Assembly (NCBI GenBank): GCA_942492625.1
Contig: CALOFM010000012.1
Span: 1-64,000 of the forward strand
Length of the DNA: 64,000 nucleotides
From: Thiosymbion sp942492625
GTDB lineage: Bacteria; Pseudomonadota; Gammaproteobacteria; Chromatiales; Chromatiaceae
Reading direction: 5' to 3'
Under the pieces are notes generated by a model, which was given only the letters and a program-made list of their open reading frames with translations, was not told where the DNA came from and searched no databases. Position numbers and translations under genes: made by a program. Shown piece after piece: positions 46,105 through 54,496 of this stretch. Every line of letters begins with the position of its first letter. The first letter of the stretch is position 1.

Positions 46105-47379
46105 CTACCGCGCGGCCGCCAGGGCCTGGTCAAGATCGGCGATGATGTCGTCGATGTGCTCGATACCGATGGACAGGCGCACCATATCCGCGGAGACTCC
46201 CGCCGCAGCTAGCTCGTCCGGGTTGAGCTGGCGATGGGTGGTGGTGGCCGGGTGGCAGGCCAGGGTCTTGGCGTCGCCGATATTGACCAGGCGCACCGCC
46301 AGCTCGAGAGCGTCGATGAACTTGGCTCCCGCCTCGCGCCCGCCCTTGATGCCGAAGGAAAGGATGCTCGAAGCCTTGCCGCCCATGTACTTGTCCACCA
46401 GGGGCTTATCCGGGCTTTCATCCAGGCCCGCGTAGCGCACCCATTCGACCTGCGGCTGAGCTTTGAGGTGATTGGCCACGACCAACGCGTTCTCGCAGTG
46501 GCGGTCCATGCGCACCGGCAGGGTCTCGATACCCTGGAGCACCAAGAAGCTATTGAAGGGCGAGATGGCCGCGCCCATGTTGCGCAGGGGCACCACCCGG
46601 GCGCGGGCGATGTAGGCCGCCGGCCCCAGGGCCTCGGTGTAGACCACACCGTGATAGCTGACGTCCGGCTCGTTCAGGCGGCGAAAGCGCTCCGCGTTCT
46701 CCGCCCAGGGAAACTCACCCGAATCCACGAGCACCCCGCCGATGGTGGTTCCGTGTCCGCCCATGTACTTGGTCAGGGCGTGGACCACGATGTCGCAACC
46801 ATGCTCGAAGGGCCGGCACAAGTAGGGCGTCGGCACGGTATTGTCCACGATCACAGGCACACCGTGGGCGTGTGCCATGTCCGAGATAGCCTGCAGATCG
46901 GCAACATTCCCCGCGGGATTCCCTATGGACTCGCAGAAGACGGCCTTGGTACGCGAATCGATCTGCGCGGCCATGCCCTTGATGTCGTTCGGCGCGGCGA
47001 AGCGCACCTCGATGCCGAGCTGCGGCAGGGTGTGTGCAAACAGGTTGTAGGTACCGCCGTACAGCGTCGAGGTGGAGATGATGTTGTCACCGGCTTCGGT
47101 GATGGTGAAGATAGAGTAGGTCGTCGCGGCCATCCCTGAGGCCAGAGCCAATCCGCCGATGCCCCCCTCCATGGCCGCCACGCGTTTCTCCAACACGTCG
47201 CTCGTGGGATTCATGATGCGCGTGTAGATGTTGCCCTCGACCTTGAGGTCGAACAGGTCTGCGCCGTGCTGTGTGTCGTCGAAGGCGTAGGACGTTGTCT
47301 GGTATATGGGCGTAGCGACCGCCTTGGTGGTCGGGTCCGGCTCGAAGCCGGCGTGGATAGCCATGGTCTCGATTTTCAT
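46105..47379 (-). CDS. metY: O-acetylhomoserine sulfhydrylase
   Basis: 424 residues from ATG 47379 with GGAG about 7 bases upstream. Any longer frame is unsupported. It is a PLP enzyme of the Cys/Met family: the N-terminus is TMAIHAGFEPDPTTKAVATPIYQTTSYAF, the PLP-phosphate contact is ASGMAA, and the Schiff-base lysine lies in VHALTKYMGGHG. The C-terminal CHPATTTHRQLNPDE is diagnostic for the MetY group. It makes homocysteine from O-acetylhomoserine and sulfide. Its stop abuts the higB remnant. Confidence 0.95.
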   Translation of the reverse strand: MKIETMAIHAGFEPDPTTKAVATPIYQTTSYAFDDTQHGADLFDLKVEGNIYTRIMNPTSDVLEKRVAAMEGGIGGLALASGMAATTYSIFTITEAGDNIISTSTLYGGTYNLFAHTLPQLGIEVRFAAPNDIKGMAAQIDSRTKAVFCESIGNPAGNVADLQAISDMAHAHGVPVIVDNTVPTPYLCRPFEHGCDIVVHALTKYMGGHGTTIGGVLVDSGEFPWAENAERFRRLNEPDVSYHGVVYTEALGPAAYIARARVVPLRNMGAAISPFNSFLVLQGIETLPVRMDRHCENALVVANHLKAQPQVEWVRYAGLDESPDKPLVDKYMGGKASSILSFGIKGGREAGAKFIDALELAVRLVNIGDAKTLACHPATTTHRQLNPDELAAAGVSADMVRLSIGIEHIDDIIADLDQALAAAR

Positions 47380-47792
47380 TCTGGTACTCCTCGGGCGCTT
47401 GTGGTTTTGTTTTTGGATTTGCCTTCTTGCAGCTCGCCAATTCCTGAACGGAAGAGGTCCGCACCCGATGCAGGCGCGGTGACCGGATATTACTGGGGAG
47501 TCAGGGGTCTGTCGACGCGGGTTCCGATCGCCGTGCCTCGCTCCCACTCCCACCGGTTGAGAGGAGCACTGCACCCGACGGCGCCATGAGGTTTTGGGCC
47601 CCGGTATCCCGAGCCGGTAATTGACCAAGTTAAGTCTTCTCTGGTTGAAGGACGCCGCTGTGCGGATCGAGCTCGTGGTGAACCGGTTCCGGCTGTTCGC
47701 GGAAACGGAAGTTGCAGATCAGCCGCCCCGACCAAGCATGCATCTCCAGGGCGTCTCAGACCATGACCTCCCGTCGCCTTGACCCCCGGGGA
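47380..47792. other. Gap between metY and the RND pump gene
   Basis: 413 bases without a supported gene. Short open frames on both strands have no ribosome-binding site and no family resemblance. The part next to metY presumably holds its promoter and leader. I looked for, but cannot identify, a SAM-type riboswitch there. Confidence 0.4.
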
Positions 47793-50700
47793 TTACTGAG
47801 GGCCCGACGCAGAGGATTGCGCCACCCGAGATGCCAACCCGGCCTCTTCTTCGGGTTCGGTCCCGACGTCATGTTCTTCCCCATGCTTCTGGCGGAAGCC
47901 CTTTCGGGCGGCAATGCAGCGCAACGGCAGGGTGAGCATGGTCAAGGTCACCGAAGTAATAGCCCCGAAAAGGAGAGAAATGGCCATGCCCTCGAAGATG
48001 GGGTCGAACAGAATTGCGGCCGCTCCCGCCATCATGGTGAGGTCAGTCACCCAGATCGGGCGCATCCGGGTCTGCCCCGCCCTCAGCACCGCCTCTTCGA
48101 TCTCAAGCCCGCGATGCATCTCGTTCTTGGCAAAGTCCACGAACAGGATGGAGTTACGCACCTCTATCCCGGCCAGGGCGATGAAGCCGATCATGGATGT
48201 CGCGGTAAACTCCGCGTCGAGCAGCCAATGCCCGGGGACGATTCCGATGACCGTCAGTGGAATGGGCAGCATGACGGTGGCGGGGATCAGGAAATTCTCG
48301 AACTCGATCACCAGCAGGATATAGATTAGAACCAAGGCGGCGGCGAATGCCAGACCCAGATCGCGGAACGTCTCGTAGGTGACCGTCCACTCGCCGGTCC
48401 ACTCGAAGCTCGACCCGCCCTCATCCTCGGGAGGGCCGGTAAGGGTGCCCGACATGGTCACGCCATCGGGTGTCTGATAACCCTCCAGCAGATCCTCCAC
48501 GCCCAACATTCCGTAAATAGGCGCTCCCAACCGACCAGCCATCTCACCGACAACGTACTCCATGGGCCGCAGGTCCGTATGGTAGATGATGGGATCCTCG
48601 AGAACCTTCTCGAACGAGCCCAGCTCCGCCAGGGGCACCGTCCCCCCCCCCGGTGCGGGGATCGGCAAGTGACCGAGGGCACTCGTGGATGCGCGTTGCG
48701 AGAGCGGCAACTCGACGACTATGTTTATCGGCTCCAGCACCTGGCCCCGCTTGACGTCGCCGAGCTCGTAGCCGCCCATGGCCATGGTCAGGTTGCGGTT
48801 GATGCTGTCCACCGTGATGCCCCGGCGCGTGGCCTTCTCTGTATCCACCTCGAAGCGCCAGCGTTCAAAGGGTTCGCTCATGTAGTTGTCCACGTCGACG
48901 ACATCTGGAACCTCGTCGAACATATTGGTTAGGTCCCTGGCAACCTGGCGCCGGGTTTCAGCATCCGGCCCGTAGACCTCGGCGGCGACCGTCTGCAGGA
49001 CCGGCGGGCCCGGCGGCATCTCCACCACCGCAATGCGGGCACCGAGCCCCTGCGCTATGGGCGTGAGCAGGTCGCGAACGGCGCTCGCGATCTCGTGGCT
49101 GCTGCGCTCCCGCTCGTGCTTGTCGATCAACATGACCTGGATATCGCCCTCCCAGGCCCTTCCGCGCAGATAGTAATGGCGCACCATTCCGTTGAAGTTG
49201 AAAGGGGAGACAGTTCCGACGTAGGCCTGTAGGGCCGTGACCTCCGGAACCCGCTGCAGGGCCTCGGCAAGTCGCCGCGTCACGTTCGCGGTGACCGGCA
49301 AGGCCGTCCCCTCCGCCAGGTTGACGACCACATTGAACTCCGGTTTGTTGTCGAAGGGCAGCATCTTCACCGTCACCGCCTTCGTGTAGAACATCGAGCA
49401 GGCAAGGAGAAAGGCCACCACGATGACGCCCAGGAGGGCCCAGGCGAGAGGGCGACTTTGGATGAAGGGCGAAACGATAGGCCGGTAGATCTTTCCGATG
49501 ATCTCCTGGGTCCTGTGCTCGCGCTCCTCGGCGCGCTTCAGGGCAGCGAGCCGCGGCCGCAGCTTATAGGAACACCAAGGCGTGAACACGAAGGCGGCGA
49601 ACAGGGAGAAACCCATGGCCACGGAGCCGAGGACGGGGATGGGCCGCATGTAGGGGCCCATCATGCCGCTGACGAACCCCATCGGCAGCAGCGCGGAGAG
49701 GACGGTAAGGGTCGCGATGATGGTCGGGTTGCCGACCTCGCGAACGGCGTCGACGGCCACGTCGATGCTGGTTCGCCCCTCGAACAGCCAACGGCGGAAG
49801 ATGTTCTCCGTCACCACGGTGGCATCGTCGACCAGAATGCCTATGGAGAAAATGAGCGCGAACAGGCTCACCCGATCAATGGTGTAGTCCAGTGCCCAGG
49901 CGGACCAGATGGTGATCAGGATCACCAACGGGATAACGATGATTACGACCATGGCCGGCCGACGGCCGATGGTGATCCAGGAGATGATGCTAACCGCCAC
50001 CGCCGCATGGATCAGCGCCAACAGGAGTTCGTTTACCTTGTTGTTGGCCGTCTTGCCATAGTTGCGGGTCACGCTGACCTGGACGTTCTCCGGGATCAGC
50101 CGCCCCTTCAGCCCCTCCAGCTTGGCCAGGATGTCGTTTGCGACCGTCACCCCATTTGCGCCCTCCTTCTTGGCGACGGCGATCGTCACGGCCGGGGAGG
50201 CGTCCGTCGGCGGCTGCGTTTCCGCGCCCACAAGACCCGAGTGGTAGGTGACTACCTGCGTGGTCTCCTCCGGCACATCGAATACACGGGCGACGTCGCG
50301 CACGTAGATCGGCATCCCGAAGTGGCTACCCACGACCAGATTCGCGACGTCGTCGGCCGTGCGAAGATAGCCGCCGGTGCTCACCCGCAACAGGCGATCA
50401 CCCGTCTCCAAGGTCCCGGCGCCCTGCTCCCTGTTGGCCTGGCGCACGGTTTCGGCCAGTTGGTCCAGGCTGACGCCGAATCCGGACAGCCGTTCGGGCT
50501 GGACTTCGATTCGGATCTGCTGGCGACGGCCGCCAACGACGAACCCGGGTCCCGTGTTTTTCACCTCCTCCAAGCGTTGGAGGACGTCATTAGCCAATTG
50601 CCGCAAATCACTGTCGTCCATATCCGTCGTCCAAAGGGTGACTGTGACCAGCGGCACATCGTCCACGCTCTTGGGCTGCACCAGCGGTTTGGAGACCCCA

Positions 50701-51236
50701 GGGGGAATCTTATCTAGATTGGTCTGCAGCTTATCGTGGACCTTGACAATAGACGGGCCCAAGGGCTCGCCGACCTCGAACCGGACGACGACCAACCCCC
50801 GCTCCCGCTCAGCGGTGGAATACACGTGCTTGACCCCTGGAATCTCGCTCATCATGCGTTCCAAAGGCCGGACGGCGAGGCTCTCAACTTGCTCCGTGGA
50901 CGCTCCCGGATAGTCGAAGAAGATATCGATCATCGGCACCGAGATTTGGGGGTCTTCCTGGCGCGGTGTCACCACGAGCCCGATCAGACCGACGACCAGG
51001 GTGGCCATCATCAAGAGCGGCGTGAGGGGAGAATCGATGAAGAGTCGAGCGATGTTGCCCGCCAAGCCGAGCGGCAGCCTCTGCACCGGCGGCATCGGCA
51101 GGTGGTAGGACGCCGGTCGGCGCGACCGGTGCTTTGGATGATGGTGTGGAATACGGGCCATTGGGTGATCTAAGTTATCTCGACGCTCTCGCTCCATTTC
51201 TTCCGCGGAACCCGACCGCGGCCACCCCGCGGCCAT
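47793..51236 (-). CDS. RND-family efflux permease
   Basis: Up to 1,147 residues. The true start is uncertain: ATG codons at 51236, 51197, 51161 and 51095 are in frame. Relatives usually begin just before the LAGNIARLFIDSPLTPLLMM helix, favouring a shorter form. The AcrB-type architecture is clear: GLIGLVVTPRQEDPQIS, the porter domain, ISWITIGRRPAMVVIIVIPLV, the proton-relay Asp pair in SIGILVDDATVVTENIFRRW and the second-half helices (EFTATSMIGFIALAGIEVRNSILFVDFA). It exports toxic or hydrophobic compounds by proton antiport. No membrane-fusion partner or outer-membrane channel gene is adjacent. The C-terminal tail after helix 12 is charged. Confidence 0.92.
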   Translation of the reverse strand: MAAGWPRSGSAEEMERERRDNLDHPMARIPHHHPKHRSRRPASYHLPMPPVQRLPLGLAGNIARLFIDSPLTPLLMMATLVVGLIGLVVTPRQEDPQISVPMIDIFFDYPGASTEQVESLAVRPLERMMSEIPGVKHVYSTAERERGLVVVRFEVGEPLGPSIVKVHDKLQTNLDKIPPGVSKPLVQPKSVDDVPLVTVTLWTTDMDDSDLRQLANDVLQRLEEVKNTGPGFVVGGRRQQIRIEVQPERLSGFGVSLDQLAETVRQANREQGAGTLETGDRLLRVSTGGYLRTADDVANLVVGSHFGMPIYVRDVARVFDVPEETTQVVTYHSGLVGAETQPPTDASPAVTIAVAKKEGANGVTVANDILAKLEGLKGRLIPENVQVSVTRNYGKTANNKVNELLLALIHAAVAVSIISWITIGRRPAMVVIIVIPLVILITIWSAWALDYTIDRVSLFALIFSIGILVDDATVVTENIFRRWLFEGRTSIDVAVDAVREVGNPTIIATLTVLSALLPMGFVSGMMGPYMRPIPVLGSVAMGFSLFAAFVFTPWCSYKLRPRLAALKRAEEREHRTQEIIGKIYRPIVSPFIQSRPLAWALLGVIVVAFLLACSMFYTKAVTVKMLPFDNKPEFNVVVNLAEGTALPVTANVTRRLAEALQRVPEVTALQAYVGTVSPFNFNGMVRHYYLRGRAWEGDIQVMLIDKHERERSSHEIASAVRDLLTPIAQGLGARIAVVEMPPGPPVLQTVAAEVYGPDAETRRQVARDLTNMFDEVPDVVDVDNYMSEPFERWRFEVDTEKATRRGITVDSINRNLTMAMGGYELGDVKRGQVLEPINIVVELPLSQRASTSALGHLPIPAPGGGTVPLAELGSFEKVLEDPIIYHTDLRPMEYVVGEMAGRLGAPIYGMLGVEDLLEGYQTPDGVTMSGTLTGPPEDEGGSSFEWTGEWTVTYETFRDLGLAFAAALVLIYILLVIEFENFLIPATVMLPIPLTVIGIVPGHWLLDAEFTATSMIGFIALAGIEVRNSILFVDFAKNEMHRGLEIEEAVLRAGQTRMRPIWVTDLTMMAGAAAILFDPIFEGMAISLLFGAITSVTLTMLTLPLRCIAARKGFRQKHGEEHDVGTEPEEEAGLASRVAQSSASGPQ

Positions 51237-51258
51237 TCGCAGATCGCTCTATCAGGAA

Positions 51259-51288
51259 ATTATAGTGTTCTAATTTTCCTTTTGTATA
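51259..51288 (-). promoter_or_regulatory. Candidate sigma-70 promoter of the RND gene
   Basis: Read on the minus strand, a perfect TATAAT (51264-51259) is preceded at 18 bases by TATACA (51288-51283), which matches the -35 consensus at 4 of 6 positions. Transcription would begin near 51252, giving only a short leader before the candidate starts at 51236 and 51197. Confidence 0.5.
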
Positions 51289-51445
51289 CTTGACCAGCGA
51301 AAACCGATACCAGACCGGAAGTCACCCGGTCGGGGTTCCCCGCCTCGCCAAGGTGCATCAGATGCCGCGCGAATACCGCAGTAGCGTTGGCAATGAGACA
51401 AGACCCGTATATGCTTGCCGTCGCAATGAGCGATGAGGCAGATGG

Positions 51446-52303
51446 ATGATGATCGAGATCAAGAGCAAAGTAACCGGAGAAACGTTAGCGACCATTGACG
51501 CGGATTCTCTAGCCGGCACCGATTTGCGCGAGATGCGGCTCGACAGTGCCGACCTGAGCAACATGGACCTGAGCGGCGCAGATCTTCAGCTCAGCGACCT
51601 GGTGGAAGCCGACCTCAGTGGTGCAAAGCTGTGCGGCGCTCTGATGACGGGAACCCACCTCAACCGAGCAAACCTGTCGGGTGCGGACCTCGGACGGGCC
51701 CGGCTCGGGGCCGAGAGTTCATCGCGCGCCGCCATGTTGAGCGGAGCGAACCTATCGGAGGCCAATCTGGAGCGAGCGGATCTTCGCAACGTCGAGATCC
51801 ACCGCGCCGACCTCCAGGGTGCCGACCTGAGCGGTGCCGATATGCGCGGCACCGACTTTCACGGCAGCAATCTGAGCCGGATAACGGCCTACAAGGCCTT
51901 GTTCATCAAGGCGAATCTGCGCGAGACGAAACTTTGCAAAGCGGACCTGCGCGACTGCCACCTCAACGACGCGAATCTGGTCAGGGCTAGCCTTCACGAC
52001 GCGGATCTGTCCAGTCGGCACCCGGGCGGATTTACCGTGATCAATCTGGCGAATCTGGAGGGCGCGGACCTGAAGCGTGCGAACCTGCGCAACGTCTCGG
52101 CGGAAGACACCAACATGCGCAACGCGAATCTCACCGACGTGGATCTGACCGATGCCGTCCTCGGCGGGGCCATCCTCAGGCGCGCCGACGTTACCAACGC
52201 GAACTTCCAGGGCGTAGAGCTCGCCAGCGTGACCATGGAGTTTGCCAACTTTTCCAAGGCCCGTAACGCGGTGATTCCCCTGTACAAGAAGAATCTGCGG
52301 TAG
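51446..52303 (+). CDS. Pentapeptide-repeat protein
   Basis: 285 residues with GAGG (51435-51438) 7 bases upstream. After about 25 residues the whole protein consists of A(D/N)L-x-x repeats (for example ADLSGAKLCGALM, ANLSGADLGRARL, ADLQGADLSGADM). This predicts a right-handed quadrilateral beta-helix of roughly ten coils, with one loop-like interruption (SSRHPGGFTV). Some such proteins, the Qnr and MfpA types, mimic DNA and protect or inhibit gyrase. This one has no recognisable Qnr features, so its function stays open. Confidence 0.9.
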   Translation: MMIEIKSKVTGETLATIDADSLAGTDLREMRLDSADLSNMDLSGADLQLSDLVEADLSGAKLCGALMTGTHLNRANLSGADLGRARLGAESSSRAAMLSGANLSEANLERADLRNVEIHRADLQGADLSGADMRGTDFHGSNLSRITAYKALFIKANLRETKLCKADLRDCHLNDANLVRASLHDADLSSRHPGGFTVINLANLEGADLKRANLRNVSAEDTNMRNANLTDVDLTDAVLGGAILRRADVTNANFQGVELASVTMEFANFSKARNAVIPLYKKNLR

Positions 52304-52383
52304 GTGAGAAAGGCCGTCAGCGATGATGGACCCAGCTGGATCGAGTAGAAAAGCCGGGGAAAAGGGGCGCTTATGTGGTTGTT

Positions 52384-52403
52384 GGGTCCCCTCCCTGGGA
52401 CCC
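52384..52403. terminator. Inverted repeat between pentapeptide and sat genes
   Basis: GGGTCCC (52384-52390) and GGGACCC (52397-52403) form a perfect 7-bp GC-rich stem with a 6-base loop between two convergent genes. There is no T-run on either strand. Confidence 0.4.
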
Positions 52404-52513
52404 GTTAAAGGGATCCGGATCCGCCTATATAGAGATTCAGGCTCCGGCCTCGCTGGCCGCTAACTTGCGCTGCGGCCTGGCCAATCCGGTTCCGGCACAA
52501 AGACCGAAGCGGA

Positions 52514-53701
52514 TCAGTTCAGAGATTGATAGTAGTCCATCAGGATCTGAGCCACTTCAGGACGCGAAAACTCCTGAGGCGGTGCGATACCCTCGGAGAG
52601 CATCTGACGAACCTTGGTTCCGGACAGAAGCACGAAGTCCTCTTTGGTGTGATCCGGCGCCTCGCGCATCATCACCACCTTACCCAGCTTCTTCGACCAA
52701 GCTGTATGGTCGGCCTTGAAGATTTCGATATCCAGAGCCCCTTCGGGCACTTCCTCGTCGAAGATCGACTGGGCGTCGAAGGCTCCGTAGTAGTCTCCCA
52801 CCCCGGCGTGATCGCGGCCGATAATGAAGTGGGTCGCGCCCATATTCTGGCGAAAATAGGCATGCAGGACCGCCTCTCGCGGGCCGGCGTAGAGCATATC
52901 GAACCCGTAGCCGGTGACCATTGCGCTGTTCGGCGGGAAATATAGCTCTACCATCTTGCGGATGGCCGCGTCGCGGACCGGCGCAGGGATGTCACCGGGC
53001 TTCAGCTTGCCCAGCAGCATGTGGATGACCAGACCGTCGCAGCCGAGACGGCCCATGGCCATATGGCAAAGCTCTTCGTGAGCCAGGTGCATGGGGTTTC
53101 GAGTCTGGAAGGCAACGACCTTGCTCCATCCTCGCTCGACGATCTCGTTGCGGATATCCACCGCTGTGCGGAAGGTGTCCGGGAAATCGTCCTGAAAATA
53201 GGAAAAATGCAGCACCTGGATGGGTCCTGAGACGGCGAACCGGCCCTGACCGTTGAAGGCGGCGACACCCGGATGCTCCGGATCGTCGGTGCGGTAGACC
53301 TTATCGGTCATGACCGCCATCTGCTCATCGCTGACGGTCTCAATGGCCTCGACGTCCATGATCGCAATTACCGGATTGCCCTCCATGTTCGGGTCGCGCA
53401 AGGTAATACGCTTGGCGCCTTGAATAGCGTCGACGCTCTCCAAAAGGCACATCACAGGCACCGGAAAGAACATGCCGCCGGTGCTCTTCATGGTCCGGGC
53501 CACGCTGACGGCGTCCGCCACGTTCATGAAGCCTTGCAGCGGATTGAAGTAGCCACCGCCCATCATGACGGCGTTACCCGCCGCCTGCGAGCTGATCACC
53601 ACGGCGGGCAAGCCCTCCGCCTCGTGCATCAGCTCATGGTGTCTGTCAGGGTCGTAGACGAACAATGGTTGCAGCTCGTCGGAACCGACTGGTTTGATCA
53701 T
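52514..53701 (-). CDS. sat: ATP sulfurylase (sulfate adenylyltransferase)
   Basis: 395 residues, preceded by AGGAG at a spacing of 9. It is the homo-oligomeric Sat type: QTRNPMHLAH (199-208) is the nucleotide-binding QxRNPxHxxH motif, GRDHAGVGDYYG follows, and LSGTKVRQMLSEG lies near the C-terminus. In sulfur oxidisers this enzyme runs in reverse, making ATP and sulfate from APS and pyrophosphate. In sulfate assimilation it runs forward. Neither aprAB nor cysteine-assimilation genes are nearby, so the direction cannot be read from context. The homomeric form, rather than CysDN, is common in Gammaproteobacteria that oxidise sulfur. Confidence 0.95.
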   Translation of the reverse strand: MIKPVGSDELQPLFVYDPDRHHELMHEAEGLPAVVISSQAAGNAVMMGGGYFNPLQGFMNVADAVSVARTMKSTGGMFFPVPVMCLLESVDAIQGAKRITLRDPNMEGNPVIAIMDVEAIETVSDEQMAVMTDKVYRTDDPEHPGVAAFNGQGRFAVSGPIQVLHFSYFQDDFPDTFRTAVDIRNEIVERGWSKVVAFQTRNPMHLAHEELCHMAMGRLGCDGLVIHMLLGKLKPGDIPAPVRDAAIRKMVELYFPPNSAMVTGYGFDMLYAGPREAVLHAYFRQNMGATHFIIGRDHAGVGDYYGAFDAQSIFDEEVPEGALDIEIFKADHTAWSKKLGKVVMMREAPDHTKEDFVLLSGTKVRQMLSEGIAPPQEFSRPEVAQILMDYYQSLN

Positions 53702-54122
53702 TTTCTGCCTCTCCTTTCGACTCGCTCTGCGCGCCCCGGTTACAGCTCCGGAGACTGTTCGAGTCTTGTTTGCGACAACTTGTGGCGGGTATCGCGGAAT
53801 CGCGCGGCCGCTTTACAGACAGGCGGGCCGGAGCGGCGCAACCGCAGCCGCGCAAACCATAACACAGTCGCCGCTTTCCCCCTCCTAAACTGTGTTTATA
53901 GGCGCACCAATAAACCCCTTATGACGCGGGCAGCCGAACCAGTGGCGCTCGCAGGTTACCGCTTTGTACGATTTCAGATAAACTTAGTCCTGGCGCAGCG
54001 AGCGCCCGTTCCTCTTTGCTCAAGTGGTCGAGGCCGAAACAGGAACAGCTGATTCTTAGGAGTGCGCAACGCGCATTGAGGCGCTGCTTGCGATTTAACC
54101 GCCAGGCCGAGTAATCAACCAG
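53702..54122. other. Divergent intergenic region sat / small conserved gene
   Basis: 421 bases between divergent genes. It should contain both promoters, but I can identify no clear -35/-10 pair. No frame on either strand has a ribosome-binding site together with family resemblance. Confidence 0.4.
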
Positions 54123-54341
54123 ATGCCTTACTTCGTCTACGAGATAACGCCGACACTGCAGTTGACGCACGTCGAAACCAAGGAGAAATATCGCGAAGCG
54201 CGTTCCCTGGTGCGGGGACTGCGTCAAGCGCCCCCCGGGGAGAAGGATCTGCAATACCGTATGGTTTTTGCGAACAGCCGTGCCGAAGCGGAGAAGTTGC
54301 TGTCCACGCCACGGGATGAACGTGTCATCGGAGAGGACTGA
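54123..54341 (+). CDS. Small conserved hypothetical protein
   Basis: 72 residues. It begins MPYFVYEITP and contains KYREARSLVRGLRQ and YRMVFANSRAEAEKLL. This resembles a small family I recall from sulfur-oxidising and other Gammaproteobacteria, where short proteins of this type carry the same MxYFVY start and a FANxxxEAExLL C-terminal helix. Function is unknown. It lies 155 bases upstream of the DUF1631 gene on the same strand. Confidence 0.75.
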   Translation: MPYFVYEITPTLQLTHVETKEKYREARSLVRGLRQAPPGEKDLQYRMVFANSRAEAEKLLSTPRDERVIGED

Positions 54342-54496
54342 AGGCATGGGGGCCGACGTGGTCGCGACCGGGACCAAGATTGGGCCTGATACCGAGCACC
54401 TATCCAGATCAAACGCCGAAACGCCGCACCACAGCGGAAAGATACGGCACTGAGAAAGTCCACCCTTTTCGCTATCGGAGCATCTTTGCACAAATC

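Noticed and set aside
47490..47735. Possible small gene in the metY-RND gap
   Set aside because: No ribosome-binding site, unusual composition and no family resemblance.
53919..54060. Short plus-strand peptide GYRFVRF resembling the start of rhodanese-domain (TrhO-like) proteins
   Set aside because: The resemblance ends after about eight residues and the expected ...GTILLAPEGIN segment is not found in any frame.
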